Assembly: GCF_905220415.1 (NCBI RefSeq)
Contig: NC_059548.1
Location: 8,248,501-8,312,500, forward strand
Source: Colias croceus
Taxonomy: Eukaryota > Arthropoda > Insecta > Lepidoptera > Pieridae
Reading direction: 5' to 3'
Length of the DNA: 64,000 nt
The notes below the pieces were generated by a model, which saw nothing but the letters and a program-made list of their open reading frames with translations, was not told the origin of the DNA and searched no databases. The position numbers were made by a program, and so were the translations under genes. How positions within the stretch are numbered: the stretch's first letter is position 1; every line of letters begins with the position of its first letter. This document shows, piece by piece, positions 46,001-56,752 of the stretch.

Positions 46001-49000
46001 TAATAGAACAACCTTGTTAACTATTTAGCTCTATATGTAGTGACGCGCGCCTAGGATAGACGATCAGATTAGTACAAAAAAACCGATAGTCTGAAATACT
46101 CGAGCGCGTCAGATTAAGATATTGGGGGTTGATTTTAGTGTTTTAAGACTAAATTTAACTAATCTGACCAAAAGTCCTTGACGCCGCCGAGTTATAGGGT
46201 CGCGAACTTGTAAAAAAAAAAACGTTAATCCGGCATTCTCGAGCGCGATTGTTTTTATTTTTATTTTGAAGAATATAATCTAAAACTTACTAAAAATACA
46301 AAATCTGCCGGTTTCCGCATGACCGGAAGTCTGGAGGAGCCATTTCTTCTTCCAAAAAACGCGTTGCAGCATATAAGTCGCGAACTTTACTTTTTCCAAA
46401 AAAATAAACAAAAAAGGTAATTTTATTTTACAAAAAAAGGTTTCTTTTCATTTTTGTCCAAAGTTAAAACTTTTTTTACTTGAAGCATTATAAAAATTCA
46501 AACTCCCGGTTTTTTGAATATATCTCGAAAACTGAGGGTGTTAAGAAAAATTGATATGAAATAACGATGATTAAAAAAAAGAAACCCACAAACCTTTTTC
46601 GGTCAGATTAAGAGAACCCACCAACATTTTTCTCAGATTAAGAAAATATGCTTTCAGGATACCGAGATGAACCTCCCATATGAAAATCTGACGCGCTCGA
46701 GTATTTCAAAAGGACTTTTTTTTTCTGCATTTTCAAAAATTCATCGTAACTTATCGTCATGCCGTAATCGTCAGTTTTTTTAAGGGGAGCTTCCTTGGGG
46801 CCTACTTAACACCCCTTCCGAAAATCTGACGCGCTCGAGTAAATTTTTTTTTTGTGCATTTTTGATGAATTTATATGCCTAGCCCCACCACGCAAACCGG
46901 CAGATTAGTATACCGCTGTTATCAGAGGCACTTGGAGCATACGTAGTATGAATATCTGACGCGCTCGAGAATGCCCAAGTAACTGTTTTTTTTTACATTT
47001 TTGAAAATCCGTACACGCCAAACCCACCGCTAAAATGGTTTTTACCATAGAAGCTTTTCTTTTCGAAATTATTTTATCTTTCGATTTTGATAAGTCTCGA
47101 CGACGCCGTTGAATTACGCCATTTAGCTACCTCGCCTCCCTATCTATTGGCCTTGTGTATTTCTTAAATACGTAAGTACCTACCTACCTATGAATTCGAT
47201 TTAACGCTGAGAAAGCACGCTCCGTGGAAGAACTACTAGCAAGAATCGTAAATACCAAAATATGTGCAAGTTTCATCAGAAAGCTTCTTCTAACCAATTC
47301 TCATTTATGAAATCGATTAATTCGTAATCATTACAATTAAAATTTGGTTTATGTGACTTACTGCACAAATCGGGAGTTGGTTTTGATGAAGAAATTTATT
47401 GTTGTTTTACAGTTTAAAGATTTTACCTTTCCCCGCTGAGCACAAAGCAAACCATCACAATTTACAATACAATCTGTGTCGCGACACTTATTTTATCACA
47501 AAATTCGAAAAACTTAACCTAAATTACACCGGTATAATCACGCGCTTAACTATACTAACAATAATATTCACGACGTTCGTTCGCACGACGCGCAATCGTA
47601 ACTATCTTCACACTGTTAAAGCCGGGCTTTGTTGGCCATAGAAATTGCTATAGAATTCTATAGATAGGTATGTAGCTACTTCAACGATATTTCATACGTT
47701 AGAAGAGACAAGCGCAAAGCCCGGTAAAAGCCCACGAGTGCAAGCGAGAAAACTATATGTCACTCAAGAAGGACACCGTACTGTTTATACAAAGTACGAC
47801 CTTATTTAGATAGCAAGAAGGATGAAATTAAAAAGTTTGACTTGAATTCGACATTGTTTGTAGGTGAGTTTTCGTTTAATTTCGGAGCAAATTTTGAATT
47901 GCTCGTTGCGCGCGAATATTCAAAAGTGAATTTGGGTATTTTCCTGTCTCGTAGCGAATTCCTTAGGCAAGCCGGGCTTTTCGGCTTGTATGAACGTACC
48001 GCCACTGCTGTGTAGCTAATATATAATTTGAGTTGGTCAATGGAACCATAAACCCTACCCTAGTGTTACAAGTGTTCATCGGCGATTTGCCGGCCCTTTT
48101 AATAATGATAAATAATAGAATGCCTACCTCCACCACCGCCTCTTGTTGAACTGGGTCAGTGATGATGAGTGGTGGGGGTTCGACATCACCAAAACCAATC
48201 ACACCGCCGCGAGCGAGTTGGCGAGCGAATAGAACCGCCATGTCATCTTGCACAGCCTATAAAATAGATTTATTGAAAATATAAATAGATTTTATAACAC
48301 CTAAACCTGTAAAAACAATGGAATGGGAGACACTGTCTTTAATTTGTTAAAAAGCCAGTAAAACAGTCGAGTTTACTAAATAAGAAAGAAGATTTATTTG
48401 ACACTACAATATTATGTTCAATAAACACAAAAAAATACAATTATTAAACTTTTTTTAAAACAGAACTAAGTAGATACATAAAAGTAGAGCCAATTAAAAA
48501 AAAACCACTCAGCAAAATCAGCTTCAATAGCAAGATGTTAAATTGATAAATGAAAGTGAAGACTAAATGCTAGAAAAAATCAAGATTGTTTCACTTTTTC
48601 TTAGTATAATTGCTTACCCGTATATTATCATTAATACAGAATGGTTCCTCATCTTCAGATTCCATTGGAGCCGGTGCCTTCTGCAGCTCATCCACATCGA
48701 ATTGAACAACCGAACGGCAGACGGGACAGGTTTGCTAGAAACGATTTTTCTATTACTTGGACAGTAAAGGCCTAAAATTTGCCTAATATGACTTGATGAA
48801 ATAGTTCGCATCGCTTTACAACTAGGTGATTTTATTGTTCCTAACAAATATGGAAAATTTACATTTATTTTACTACCGCAAGCCACACAGAAAGTGTATC
48901 ACTTGGCAATATAGATTAAAAAAACTATGTAGAATTCAAAGATACTTTTTCACAAACACGTTTTGATTCATTATACCTTGAAGGGTTGGGCCTCCATCTT

Positions 49001-52000
49001 CTGCCACGTGGGCAGTTTTTCAAACTCCTCGTCATAGTATTTCTTGCCCAGAATCAGGTGTTTGGACATGCAGTGGCTATGGAAATAGTGGAAGCATGGC
49101 GTCTTGATGAACACATCTCCCTGGACGAAGGTGTTTAGGCAGATGACGCATTGCCCTTGCGGCAGGTTGCACATCGTGAGGTGCTCCCTTACCACCTATG
49201 AAACAAACAATCACTTGAATGGTCTTTTCATTTTCTAGTAGATAGTTTTTTGTTTAATTGAGAATAGGGGTCGAAATCAATTCTGAAATTTAATTAAAGT
49301 TATAAATTTATAAAGAATACAAAAAAGCGAGATTCGAACCCGCGTCCAACCCGCTTTGAAGATTTTCTTTTCTTTATCAATTTATACCTAATTAATTAAA
49401 TTTCAGAATTGATTTCGACCCCTAATCCTATTAAACATTTTTTATGAAGAATTTGAATGCCATAAAGCCAAAGATATCAAATTGAGTTAAATATATTATA
49501 CAGGTGATTTTTTAAATTGGGCGTGGTCGGTGTAATTCAAAACAGAGGACGAACAGTAAAAGCGACTAGATTTTTGATAAAATAATTACCGATATACCAA
49601 TGTGAGTTCTGTATTGTTCTTCAATTTATCGAATTGAAAAATATAGTTTACACATAAAATTATTTTTAAGCGCGTTTTCATCGCGATGAATATTTAATGT
49701 AAGTACTTCAGACTTCTAAATATTGTCAGTATCACCGAACATAACAACGAACTCGGTCCAAATAAAAGTTCGAAATTTCAGCAACCGCCATCATTCTAAG
49801 AAAACCATGTAAACGACACCTACGACGAAAGGGTTAATAATTTCATGCAGCCGCCATCTTGTTATACCACCGCCGTGTACACTGTACAGTAAACACTAAA
49901 CAGTTTACTGCGCAATATGTTCGTGGCATTTTTAAACTTTGAAATAAACTAATACATATTTTGTTGATCTAGCAATCTACTGACAATAGTCAATACCTGT
50001 TTAGTATTATTAGCTACTAGGTACTGCTTTCGAGTTTCGTAAATGCGAATATAGTAAGTGTGAGCGAACCGTTTCTAAAACTTTATTTGTAGTTCCCGTA
50101 CCTACTGTTTCATATATACCGTTTAAACTTTAATGTATCCTAGGCTGAATTTTATGAAAACACAGAAAATCGTTAGAATTTTGAAAAATAAATATTTCTA
50201 GCCAACAATCAAAGCTGTTGATTTAAAACTGCTATAGGTACCAATCGACAGTAATAATAAGTAAAAAATTCTGGAAATAAATTACATACGGCAAATTGAC
50301 GGAAAATGCTATTAATTTTTAAAACTAATCGCTACGTTGTTGAACATACAACCGCAAAGCAATGTTTCGTTCTTACTTAAAATATTCATACAAATTCGCG
50401 GCTATAGATTATTATAGGCATAGGTAAAAAAAACGAATTTCCAATGAAGAAGCAAACTTCTAAATAAATAAAACTATGTATAAATGTTACCGCTCCGGCC
50501 GCATTGTACAGGTTGGATTTTGTAATTGGATAAATTAAAAAAAATTACAACAAAAAACATTTTTATGCATTCTATGATGAAACGAAATTTCCAATGCTTA
50601 ATCGAAAAAAAAGAACATTATTGATAAGTATCATTATTTTCAATGTTCTACGATTTTCCTCATAGTTTCAGTAATAACCTGCCACGCCCAGTTGAAATAT
50701 TCACTCTGTATATAGGTACCTAGTATATAGGCTGTTGCCTTAGATCGTTAAGTAATGGATAACACTCACAGGCGCTTCCCCTTTCGCCGAGGTATAAGAT
50801 TATTCGAATCGAAAAATCTTATGCTTTCATAAAAACTACTTGCGTAATCGATTACAAACACTCTGCGTATTCGTAAAAACAAAAATTAAGGAAAAGAATT
50901 ATCCGTGGATCACATATAATATAAAACTTATGATGGCGCGCCGAAATGAAGCTCAAGTTAAGGCGAAGAGATATGCTCGGTACAAACCTTACTATAATGA
51001 TCTGAAAAAATATGTTAAGTCCGCAATAATGCGAGAAAAGGATGCCTATTTTAATAAATATGTTAACTGCAACATCGATAAACCTAAAATATTATGGAAA
51101 CACATAAAGAATCAAGTACATATTAAGCCGGAAAAAGAGATGTCGTTACCTGCGCACATAAATAATCCTGATCTAATTAATGCACATTTCATGAACATAC
51201 CAGGAAACAACAATATATCACAATACCTGATAAATTACTATGAAACGGAACGTTTTAGCCATAATGCGTTTAATTTCGCTCCCATACATGAATCTGACAT
51301 TGTTAAAGCCCTTAAATCTCTTGAGTCCAATGCCATTGGAGTCGATGGATTATCTTTAGAGATGATAAAACTTGCTCAGTCGCTCATAGTGCCAGCCCTG
51401 ACTCATTTGGTAAACAAGTCTTTTGATACCAGTATTTTTCCGGACCTTTGGCAGGAGGCTATAGTCAGACCGTTAAAAAAAGTGCCTAATCCACAGGGAA
51501 TCAAAGATCTCCGCCCCATTAGTATCTTACCTTGTTTTTCCAAGGTAATCGAAAAAATTGTTCACTCACAACTCTCTGGTTTCCTCGAATCTAAAAACAT
51601 TCTTCCACATCGACAATCAGGCTTTAGAAAAGGTAGGAGTACTACAACCGCTCTATTGGATGTAGTGGACAATATATTGGAAGCTCAGGATGATGGTAAG
51701 TGCAGCATTTTGGTCTTGTTGGACTATTCCAGAGCATTTGACACCATAAATATTGAACTTCTTTTAGCTAAATTAATTTACTACGGTTTAAATGACCCAG
51801 TTGTTCATTGGTTCAGGAGTTATCTTAGTAAGCGATGTCAAAGTGTGGCTGTAGAAGATGATGATGGCAAGATTTGCTATTCGCAACCTGTAGGTCTTAA
51901 GCGAGGAATTCCTCAGGGTACGATATTGGGCCCTTTACTTTTTATCCTCTACACCGCTGATATAATTAACAATATACATCATTGTAAATACCACCTTTAC

Positions 52001-55000
52001 GCAGATGATATTCAGCTGTATATCTCATTTACGCCTCAGGAAAAGCTTACAGCCATCGAAAAACTAAATTCCGATCTCACCCGCATAGCTACATGGTCTG
52101 AAGAAAATGGATTAGTTTTAAACCCTTCTAAAACTAAATTCATGGTTCTGGGGTCTCAACATCACATCAAAACTATTGAGCAAACGATTCCTCCAATATA
52201 CGTAAATGGAGAGGCGATAGAGCGGGTGAAAGAGGCTCGCAATCTCGGCATCGTCTTCGACGAGTCACTGCGGTTTGAAAAGCACATTAACCAAACAATT
52301 TCCAATTGTTACTACCGGCTGAAAGTTCTCTACCGTATCAGAAGCCATTTGTCCACCAAGCTCAGAATTAGACTATGTGATGCCTTAGTGTTGTCTAAAT
52401 TTAACTATGGGGACGCGTTGTATGGAGATCGAATACTCGCGCGTTCAAAGAAAGCTATACAACGAGTACAAAATGCGTGCGCCCGCTTTTGCTGGGATGT
52501 GCCCCCCCGATCCCATATAACGCCATACCTGAACAACGCCAGGATTTTAAACATGCAAAATCGTCGAAGGCTGCATTTTGCCGTTCTGCTGTTTGCAGTC
52601 ATACGGTCTAATGTACCTTCATACCTTTTCGAAAAATTAGCCTGGTTGGGAAATTCGGACACGGTATACAGAACGAGGGCGTCTTTATTTGGTTTAGCTA
52701 TGCCTCGACACCACACCATGGCATTCAGAGGTGCCTTTAAATATCGAGCAACTAAATGTTGGAACAATTTGCCTCCACCATTACGAAATAAAAGCAGTTT
52801 GCCGAGCTTTCGTAATGGATTCAAAAAACTTATAATACAGCAACAAATCAGCCAACCTTAGTTGCTCTTTAATAAAAATGAAAAAAAAAATATATATATA
52901 ACTATGTATATAAAAATAAGGCAATATTATCTTAGTCTATTTATTTTACTTTATCTCGTATTTTTTATTTTTATAAGTGTGTTGAATTTTTTACCATAGA
53001 ACAGTATTAGTATATGATATATTAGTAAATAGTATATTTAAATATTCTTATGTATACGCATATAATGGATGTATATTTTAAAATGTGTATTTAGATTTAT
53101 AATTTATTAATTAATTTTAAGTAATTTATAATTTTGTAGCACCTATCACTGCAAACGTCAGTTGCGATATGGGAACCACTGAAAATCAGTGCTGCGGCTC
53201 TAAAGCCACAGATTTCCTGAGTGGTATCCCTATCCAACACACATATATTCAACCACACAATACCTTTGACCTATTGTTGTATAATGTAAATGGTATGCAT
53301 ACTTCTTTTTATTGTACTTAATTTTCATATTGTTTTTGTTCGATGCATGTTACCTTGTTGTTTTTTCTTTGTATGTTTTATTTCTTTTATCTTTGTGTGT
53401 TGGATTAAATGTTTTTTCTTTCTTTCTTTCTTTCTAAAACATCGAAAGGACGTCTGCGAGCACAAAGCAAGTATTAAAGGAGTGCTCCACTAAAAATGCC
53501 GTTTTGTGCTGTCAAGTCTTGCAGAAACAAGTCAAACACATCAAATATTTAAAAAGATGGAATAACCTTTCATTTGTAAGTATTTTTTTTTTACGTAAAT
53601 ATCTATTTAAATGCAATTTCTAATAATCGTCGATGTATCGTTTAGCGATATGATCAAGACAAATAATCGAGTCATGTTTACTCGATCATTGATGTGGCCC
53701 CACGAGACTATCATGGAAAGAAAATATACAAATTTAATCTTTATGAACTAAGAGATAAAGTTGAATTTAAAACGCGATAATGAACCGCATTCTTTACGAG
53801 ACTATCTTGTAAAGAAATACAAATTTAATCTTTATGACCTAAGTGATAAAGTTGAATTTAGAACGCGATATTGAACCGCACTCTCACGAGACTATCTTGG
53901 AATGAAATACAAATTTAATCTTTATAAACTTAGTGATAGAGTTGAATTTAAAAACTCGTCGCATAGAAGGTCGTAAATTTTTACGACTTTCGTGACACAA
54001 ATTATTTTTGTGAATGTGTGATTGTGTTTCATAGTGTGAGTTACCCTCCCCGCACCAAAATCAGCAGAAAGTTTAGTTAGAATATTTGCCAGCGTACTCC
54101 ATCCATTACTTAATGATCTAAGGCTGTTGCTATTTTCAGATGCAAAAAAGAAAAGAAATAAAATATTTCTTGTTTATACTCTTAATATTAGTTTAGATAC
54201 TTAGACTAGGGTTTTAAAAATAATAAAAAGATATAAAAAATCGCAGTAGGATGAAACCCATTAGAAAAGGAGGGGAATATGATAAAATAAAAGGAAAAAT
54301 AAATTACGGTCAATCCGAGTTCGGGGAGCTTTTAAGAGAAAAAAATGGTTTCTCTCGATTTCCGACAAAACTACAATTAGTCCTACGGAAAAAAGTTCAA
54401 TGGCAAAGTTGTAGGTAATAAAAAGTTCTACAACTTTTGTATTTACAATTTTTTTCACTTAACCTCAAAATTTAGATCTATAATTTGTACTACAATCTTG
54501 CAAATAAAATATGTAACTTGAATTTAAATTTTAGGTGAAAAATTCAAAAAACCAAGTTATTGGTCTTATTTTTATCTACTTCAAAAAATTTTTTTTTCTA
54601 CGAAATTTGGTTGAAACTTACTTTATTATGTCCCAAATACACTTTAATTAATTTGATTGAAAATATTTATTTTTTCGCCTTATTTTGAATTAATACCAAA
54701 AAAACAACCTAATTTTCAATCGAAAAGTCACCCATCAAAATATCAAAAACTTGGGGAGCCTTTTGTTCATTGAAATTTCTACTTTCATATGGTGTAAAAA
54801 AAATAAACATTACCATAGTAAATGTTATCAGGAAACGCATACAAACAGTGTGATAATGAGCTTTTACTAAATCAGGCACACTTCTCGAACTCTATATTTT
54901 CTCTCGTTTCGGCTTTTCGGTAATATTTCAAAAGAAAAAAAATCATCTGTTGTAAACAACTAATATTTTACAGCATATTCAAAAGCAAAATGATGTTGAT

Positions 55001-56559
55001 AAAAACATTCCAGGTCATTCACTCGAACGAACTCTCGTTCAACAAACAAACTCTTCAGCTTTATAATATTTGTATAGATGGATGTACACTGTTAGTTAAA
55101 CTACACAATTTAAATAAGAGGCTAGATTAGGCTTAGATTAATTAAATTGAAATTAAAAAAGCAGTCAATGCTTTAAATTCATAAAAAATATGGAAAATGT
55201 AAAATTCCAATACTCTGATAAGAGCAAAAGCTTTGTTATCCCATTTTTATGTACAGTCCATTTAAAACAAGAGTGGAAGATAATTAAAACTAAACAAAAA
55301 GCTAAATGTATTTTGCTTGATATCTTATCTTATGATTAAAGGTACAATTCCGAGACAGGCCGCAGACCGCAAACTGCAAGCAACAACACGTCTTGTTTCT
55401 ATGAACATCTATGAATCGCTGCGCGTCGCGTCTGCAGGCAGCAGTGTCGCCGCGCTTAGAATCAATTTCATAGATGTTCATAGAAACAAGTGGTGTCGCT
55501 TGCAGTTTGCTGTTGCAGTTTGCGGTCTGTGGCCCGTCTCGGACTTGTACCTTAAATTAAGTTAAAAATTTAAATTCGCCAATTGCCATTCTTATTATAT
55601 TTATGGTCTTATGTTAAGCTTTGCATTCCATATGCCATCAAGAGATGTTAATGTTAATTAATAATTCCAACACATCCCAATTTTAGTGAATAAATCAATA
55701 TTTAAATTTTGTTAAGATACATAATATTTTAAATACAATAAGAATAATATGATACATAATAATTTAGGTTTTGTTTTCATGTTTCTAGAACCTTCCCTTT
55801 CTATTATAAGTTTAATTAAAATGTATATCTCAGTGTAACATCCTATCCTCAAGTCTGAATGTATAATTTGATGATGGATGGAGAAGACCTTGGTACAGCA
55901 AGCTTTTGTCTCGGTCTTATGTAGGTCACAGAGAACCTGTTGCATAATGTTCTCCTATTATACTTTTTCCTACTTATATAATCAAGTAATTATCTGTTAG
56001 AAAATTCTGGAAAATTCTTATAATATAAATATATATCTTAAAAATGTTAGCAAGAATTTTATTCCACTTTTATAGTATAATATGTGCATCCTTTTTGTTC
56101 CTAATGAAAAGAGCAAGCAATATTATACTATTAATCTTATTTGAAATTCTTACCTCAATCAATTCGTACACAATCAGGTTCCCGGGATTTGCCACCAACT
56201 TCCCTTCTATACCTGACTGAATTAAAGTCATAATATTATCGTCGAGGCCTCTGGGGTTCTTCATGACGACGTCGGGCCTGGTATCCGGATAATTTGGTGT
56301 CAAGTTGATCTCCATAGTTATACAAACATACTGTTCCTCAGTGTTATCACCAGTAGCTGGAAGAATGTTTATTTCAAGACTTTTTGGTTTCCCATCTTCT
56401 CGGTTAATCACGATGTCCGTGGCAAATATAGCTTCCAGAGCTTGGAGCTCTTCAACAACTCTGTAAAACACCAAAAATAATTGATTTTAACTAATTCTTA
56501 ACCATTAATCAAATTTTATGAAAAATTACACACCTGTCGTCAATAGCGGCGGTACTCAT
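43078..56559 (-). CDS. RNF25: RNF25, RWD-RING E3 ubiquitin ligase
   Basis: E3 ubiquitin-protein ligase RNF25 (AO7). Seven coding exons on the - strand: 56534-56559, 56154-56460, 48977-49195, 48618-48734, 48128-48256, 45012-45178 and 43078-43132. All are GT-AG and in phase, giving 339 residues. The start MSTAAIDDRVVEELQALEA opens the RWD domain (about 10-111; NYPDTRPDVVMKNPRGLDD). The RING follows: CVIC at 127-130, TPCFHYFHSHC, a long insertion as in human RNF25, then CPVC at 187-190. The junction YELIE-VVREHLTMCNLPQGQ aligns well with vertebrate YELIE...NNIPHGQCVICL. The C-terminus is low-complexity: PAPAPAPAP and Ser/Gly/Ala, then an Arg/Gly tail ending RRGRGGSR from the last tiny exon, the least certain one. 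Introns 2, 5 and 6 are loaded with transposons. Confidence 0.92.
43440..44944 (+). mobile_element. 1.5-kb element with long inverted ends and a Cys-rich ORF
   Basis: The left arm (43440-43788, starting TAGTCCGGTCTATTTA) and right arm (44606-44944) are inverted repeats of about 340-350 bp, nearly identical except for a divergent stretch at 43456-43475. The element lies in RNF25 intron 6, on the opposite strand, with its right end 67 bp from the exon 6 donor. ATC flanks both sides outside TA, so the TSD could be TA or ATC. Between the arms is one ORF with a CXC-like cysteine cluster. No DDE transposase is visible. Superfamily not assigned. Confidence 0.8.
43779..44423 (+). CDS. CXC-like Cys-rich protein fragment with acidic tail
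   Basis: Open for 214 codons with no ATG at its beginning (the first in-frame ATG is at about 43860), so this is probably the 3' part of a larger protein. Residues 38-118 (LRYTSFVKN; LASLPPTSVAAHQH; WLGNQLDPKDWGWK; LLPPAPEKLL) precede a cysteine block at 121-152 (CNCKKGC, CGCRKVGLFCSLAC, CQGRSC). A Glu-rich tail (from about 183) ends SYESDD. I recall this arrangement from many uncharacterised arthropod proteins. The Cys block resembles tesmin/TSO1 CXC domains. The codons are undamaged, so the fragment may still be expressed. Function unknown. Confidence 0.6.
   Translation: MHTYATYIYGNSTQQHVITNGVQFLLAMYGAPKKTTCLDKLRYTSFVKNTRNKKQVNLASLPPTSVAAHQHLFRVYYQVQVWLGNQLDPKDWGWKLIDNTLEPVQTLLPPAPEKLLNTIFCNCKKGCSAKCGCRKVGLFCSLACTHCQGRSCSNVESPTLEDSFDTDQESLLGQFTCEIEQEEEEEQEDEQEEEGEEDQEEEETEILDSYESDD
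45924..47146. mobile_element. Element built of mirrored 139-bp units
   Basis: The ends TAGATAGGGAGGCGA and TCGCCTCCCTATCTA are inverted, with TTG on both outer sides (45921-45923 and 47147-47149). Inside, the motif CTCGAGCGCGTCAG stands at 45960, 46099 and 46238 (139-bp spacing) in one orientation. Its complement CTGACGCGCTCGAG stands with CTCGAG at 46696, 46834 and 46964 in the other. No ORF is visible. It lies in RNF25 intron 5. Family not recognised. Confidence 0.75.
49265..49424. mobile_element. Small TIR element with an internal tRNA-like box B
   Basis: About 33-bp inverted ends (TAGGGGTCGAAATCAATTCT and its complement) flanked by AAT on both sides. The interior includes gcgagattcgaacccgcg, a box B on the - strand. 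In RNF25 intron 2, 70 bp upstream of exon 3. Confidence 0.7.
49501..50708. mobile_element. Mariner-like nonautonomous element
   Basis: CAGGTGATTTTTTAAATTGG at the left and the complement of CAGAGTGAATATTTCAACTG at the right, both continuing GGCGTGG, with TA on each side (49499-49500, 50709-50710). 1.2 kb, no transposase ORF. It ends only 22 bp before the target duplication of the next element. Confidence 0.75.
50815..53440 (+). mobile_element. 5'-truncated LINE with intact RT ORF
   Basis: The insertion is bracketed by ATCGAAA (50808-50814 and 53441-53447), a plausible TSD. It lacks the endonuclease and starts within ORF2. A 580-bp 3' UTR follows the ORF and ends in a TTTC microsatellite (about 53411-53436). 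It is nested inside the P-like element, so it is the younger of the two. Confidence 0.7.
50840..52861 (+). CDS. LINE reverse transcriptase (Jockey/CR1 group)
   Basis: 673 codons open without damage. RT motifs in order: NAIGVDGLSLEMIK (about 163), DLRPISILPCFSKVIEK (about 220), SGFRKGRSTTTALLD (about 260), LDYSRAFDTIN (about 294), LKRGIPQGTILGPLLF (about 353), HLYADDIQLY (YADD about 387; catalytic Asp pair), then NLGIVFDE. A CR1/L2/Jockey-type C-terminal region ends QQQISQP. There is no in-frame endonuclease or RNase H. The frame continues upstream of the first possible start to about 50798, which shows 5' truncation rather than a true N-terminus. Lack of decay suggests a recent insertion. Confidence 0.9.
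   Translation: MRNRLQTLCVFVKTKIKEKNYPWITYNIKLMMARRNEAQVKAKRYARYKPYYNDLKKYVKSAIMREKDAYFNKYVNCNIDKPKILWKHIKNQVHIKPEKEMSLPAHINNPDLINAHFMNIPGNNNISQYLINYYETERFSHNAFNFAPIHESDIVKALKSLESNAIGVDGLSLEMIKLAQSLIVPALTHLVNKSFDTSIFPDLWQEAIVRPLKKVPNPQGIKDLRPISILPCFSKVIEKIVHSQLSGFLESKNILPHRQSGFRKGRSTTTALLDVVDNILEAQDDGKCSILVLLDYSRAFDTINIELLLAKLIYYGLNDPVVHWFRSYLSKRCQSVAVEDDDGKICYSQPVGLKRGIPQGTILGPLLFILYTADIINNIHHCKYHLYADDIQLYISFTPQEKLTAIEKLNSDLTRIATWSEENGLVLNPSKTKFMVLGSQHHIKTIEQTIPPIYVNGEAIERVKEARNLGIVFDESLRFEKHINQTISNCYYRLKVLYRIRSHLSTKLRIRLCDALVLSKFNYGDALYGDRILARSKKAIQRVQNACARFCWDVPPRSHITPYLNNARILNMQNRRRLHFAVLLFAVIRSNVPSYLFEKLAWLGNSDTVYRTRASLFGLAMPRHHTMAFRGAFKYRATKCWNNLPPPLRNKSSLPSFRNGFKKLIIQQQISQP
53496..53575 (+). 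pseudogene. THAP exon of P-like element 1
   Basis: Starts MPFCAVKSCRNKSN (THAP C-x4-C) and reaches KDGITFH before a good donor (cattt|gtaag). One in-frame stop (53550-53552) interrupts it. The next exons are not found, so this is the only coding remnant of the transposase. Confidence 0.65.
53697..53960. repeat. Tandem repeat, unit about 92 bp, about 2.7 copies
   Basis: cgagactatc stands at 53703, 53797 and 53887, each followed by 'acaaatttaatctttatga' and 'aaagttgaattta'. It lies near the right end of P-like element 1. Confidence 0.75.
54473..54525 (+). mobile_element. LINE 3'-end scrap
   Basis: Shares gatctataatttgtactaca and 'cttgcaaataaa' with the LINE 3' end at about 17811-17865. Confidence 0.5.
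55340..55552. mobile_element. MITE with TAA duplication (Harbinger-type)
   Basis: Begins AGGTACAATTCCGAGAC and ends GTCTCGGACTTGTACCT. TAA lies on both sides (55337-55339 and 55553-55555). The arms share more inner blocks (gcagaccgcaaactgcaagc against its complement). 213 bp, GC-rich for this locus. Confidence 0.8.
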
Positions 56560-56752
56560 GATGATAGCTGAACGCAAACTGGTCCAAATTGTATCCGGGG
56601 CTCAGACTCAGATAGCTTTTTTTAGTGCATTAAGTTCAGGCAGGCGCAATGCAGTCGTTGCAGGCAGCTAACAGCTGGTTTACCGAATCCCAACAAAAAT
56701 CAATCTTGCTATCACTTGTTACCACAGATAACATGAGATTTCAAGTTGTGAC

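Larger units (their letters stand above)
50739..54122 (+). mobile_element. P-element-like THAP transposon, interrupted by a LINE
   Basis: An 8-bp duplication GCTGTTGC (50731-50738 and 54123-54130) brackets inverted ends CTTAGATCGTTAAGTAATGG and its near complement. An 8-bp TSD plus a THAP exon inside (53496) points to the P superfamily. A LINE (about 50815-53440) is inserted 76 bp from its left end. Without it the element is only about 0.75 kb, so the transposase body is deleted. The right part contains a roughly 92-bp tandem repeat (53697-53960). It sits in RNF25 intron 2. Confidence 0.8.

Noticed and set aside
47615..47725. Inverted ccgggctttg/caaagcccgg pair
   Set aside because: Only 10 bp, no TSD or extended arms. 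Probably chance in an intron.
52405..52824. 139-codon - strand frame
   Set aside because: Antisense shadow of the intact LINE RT ORF on the + strand.
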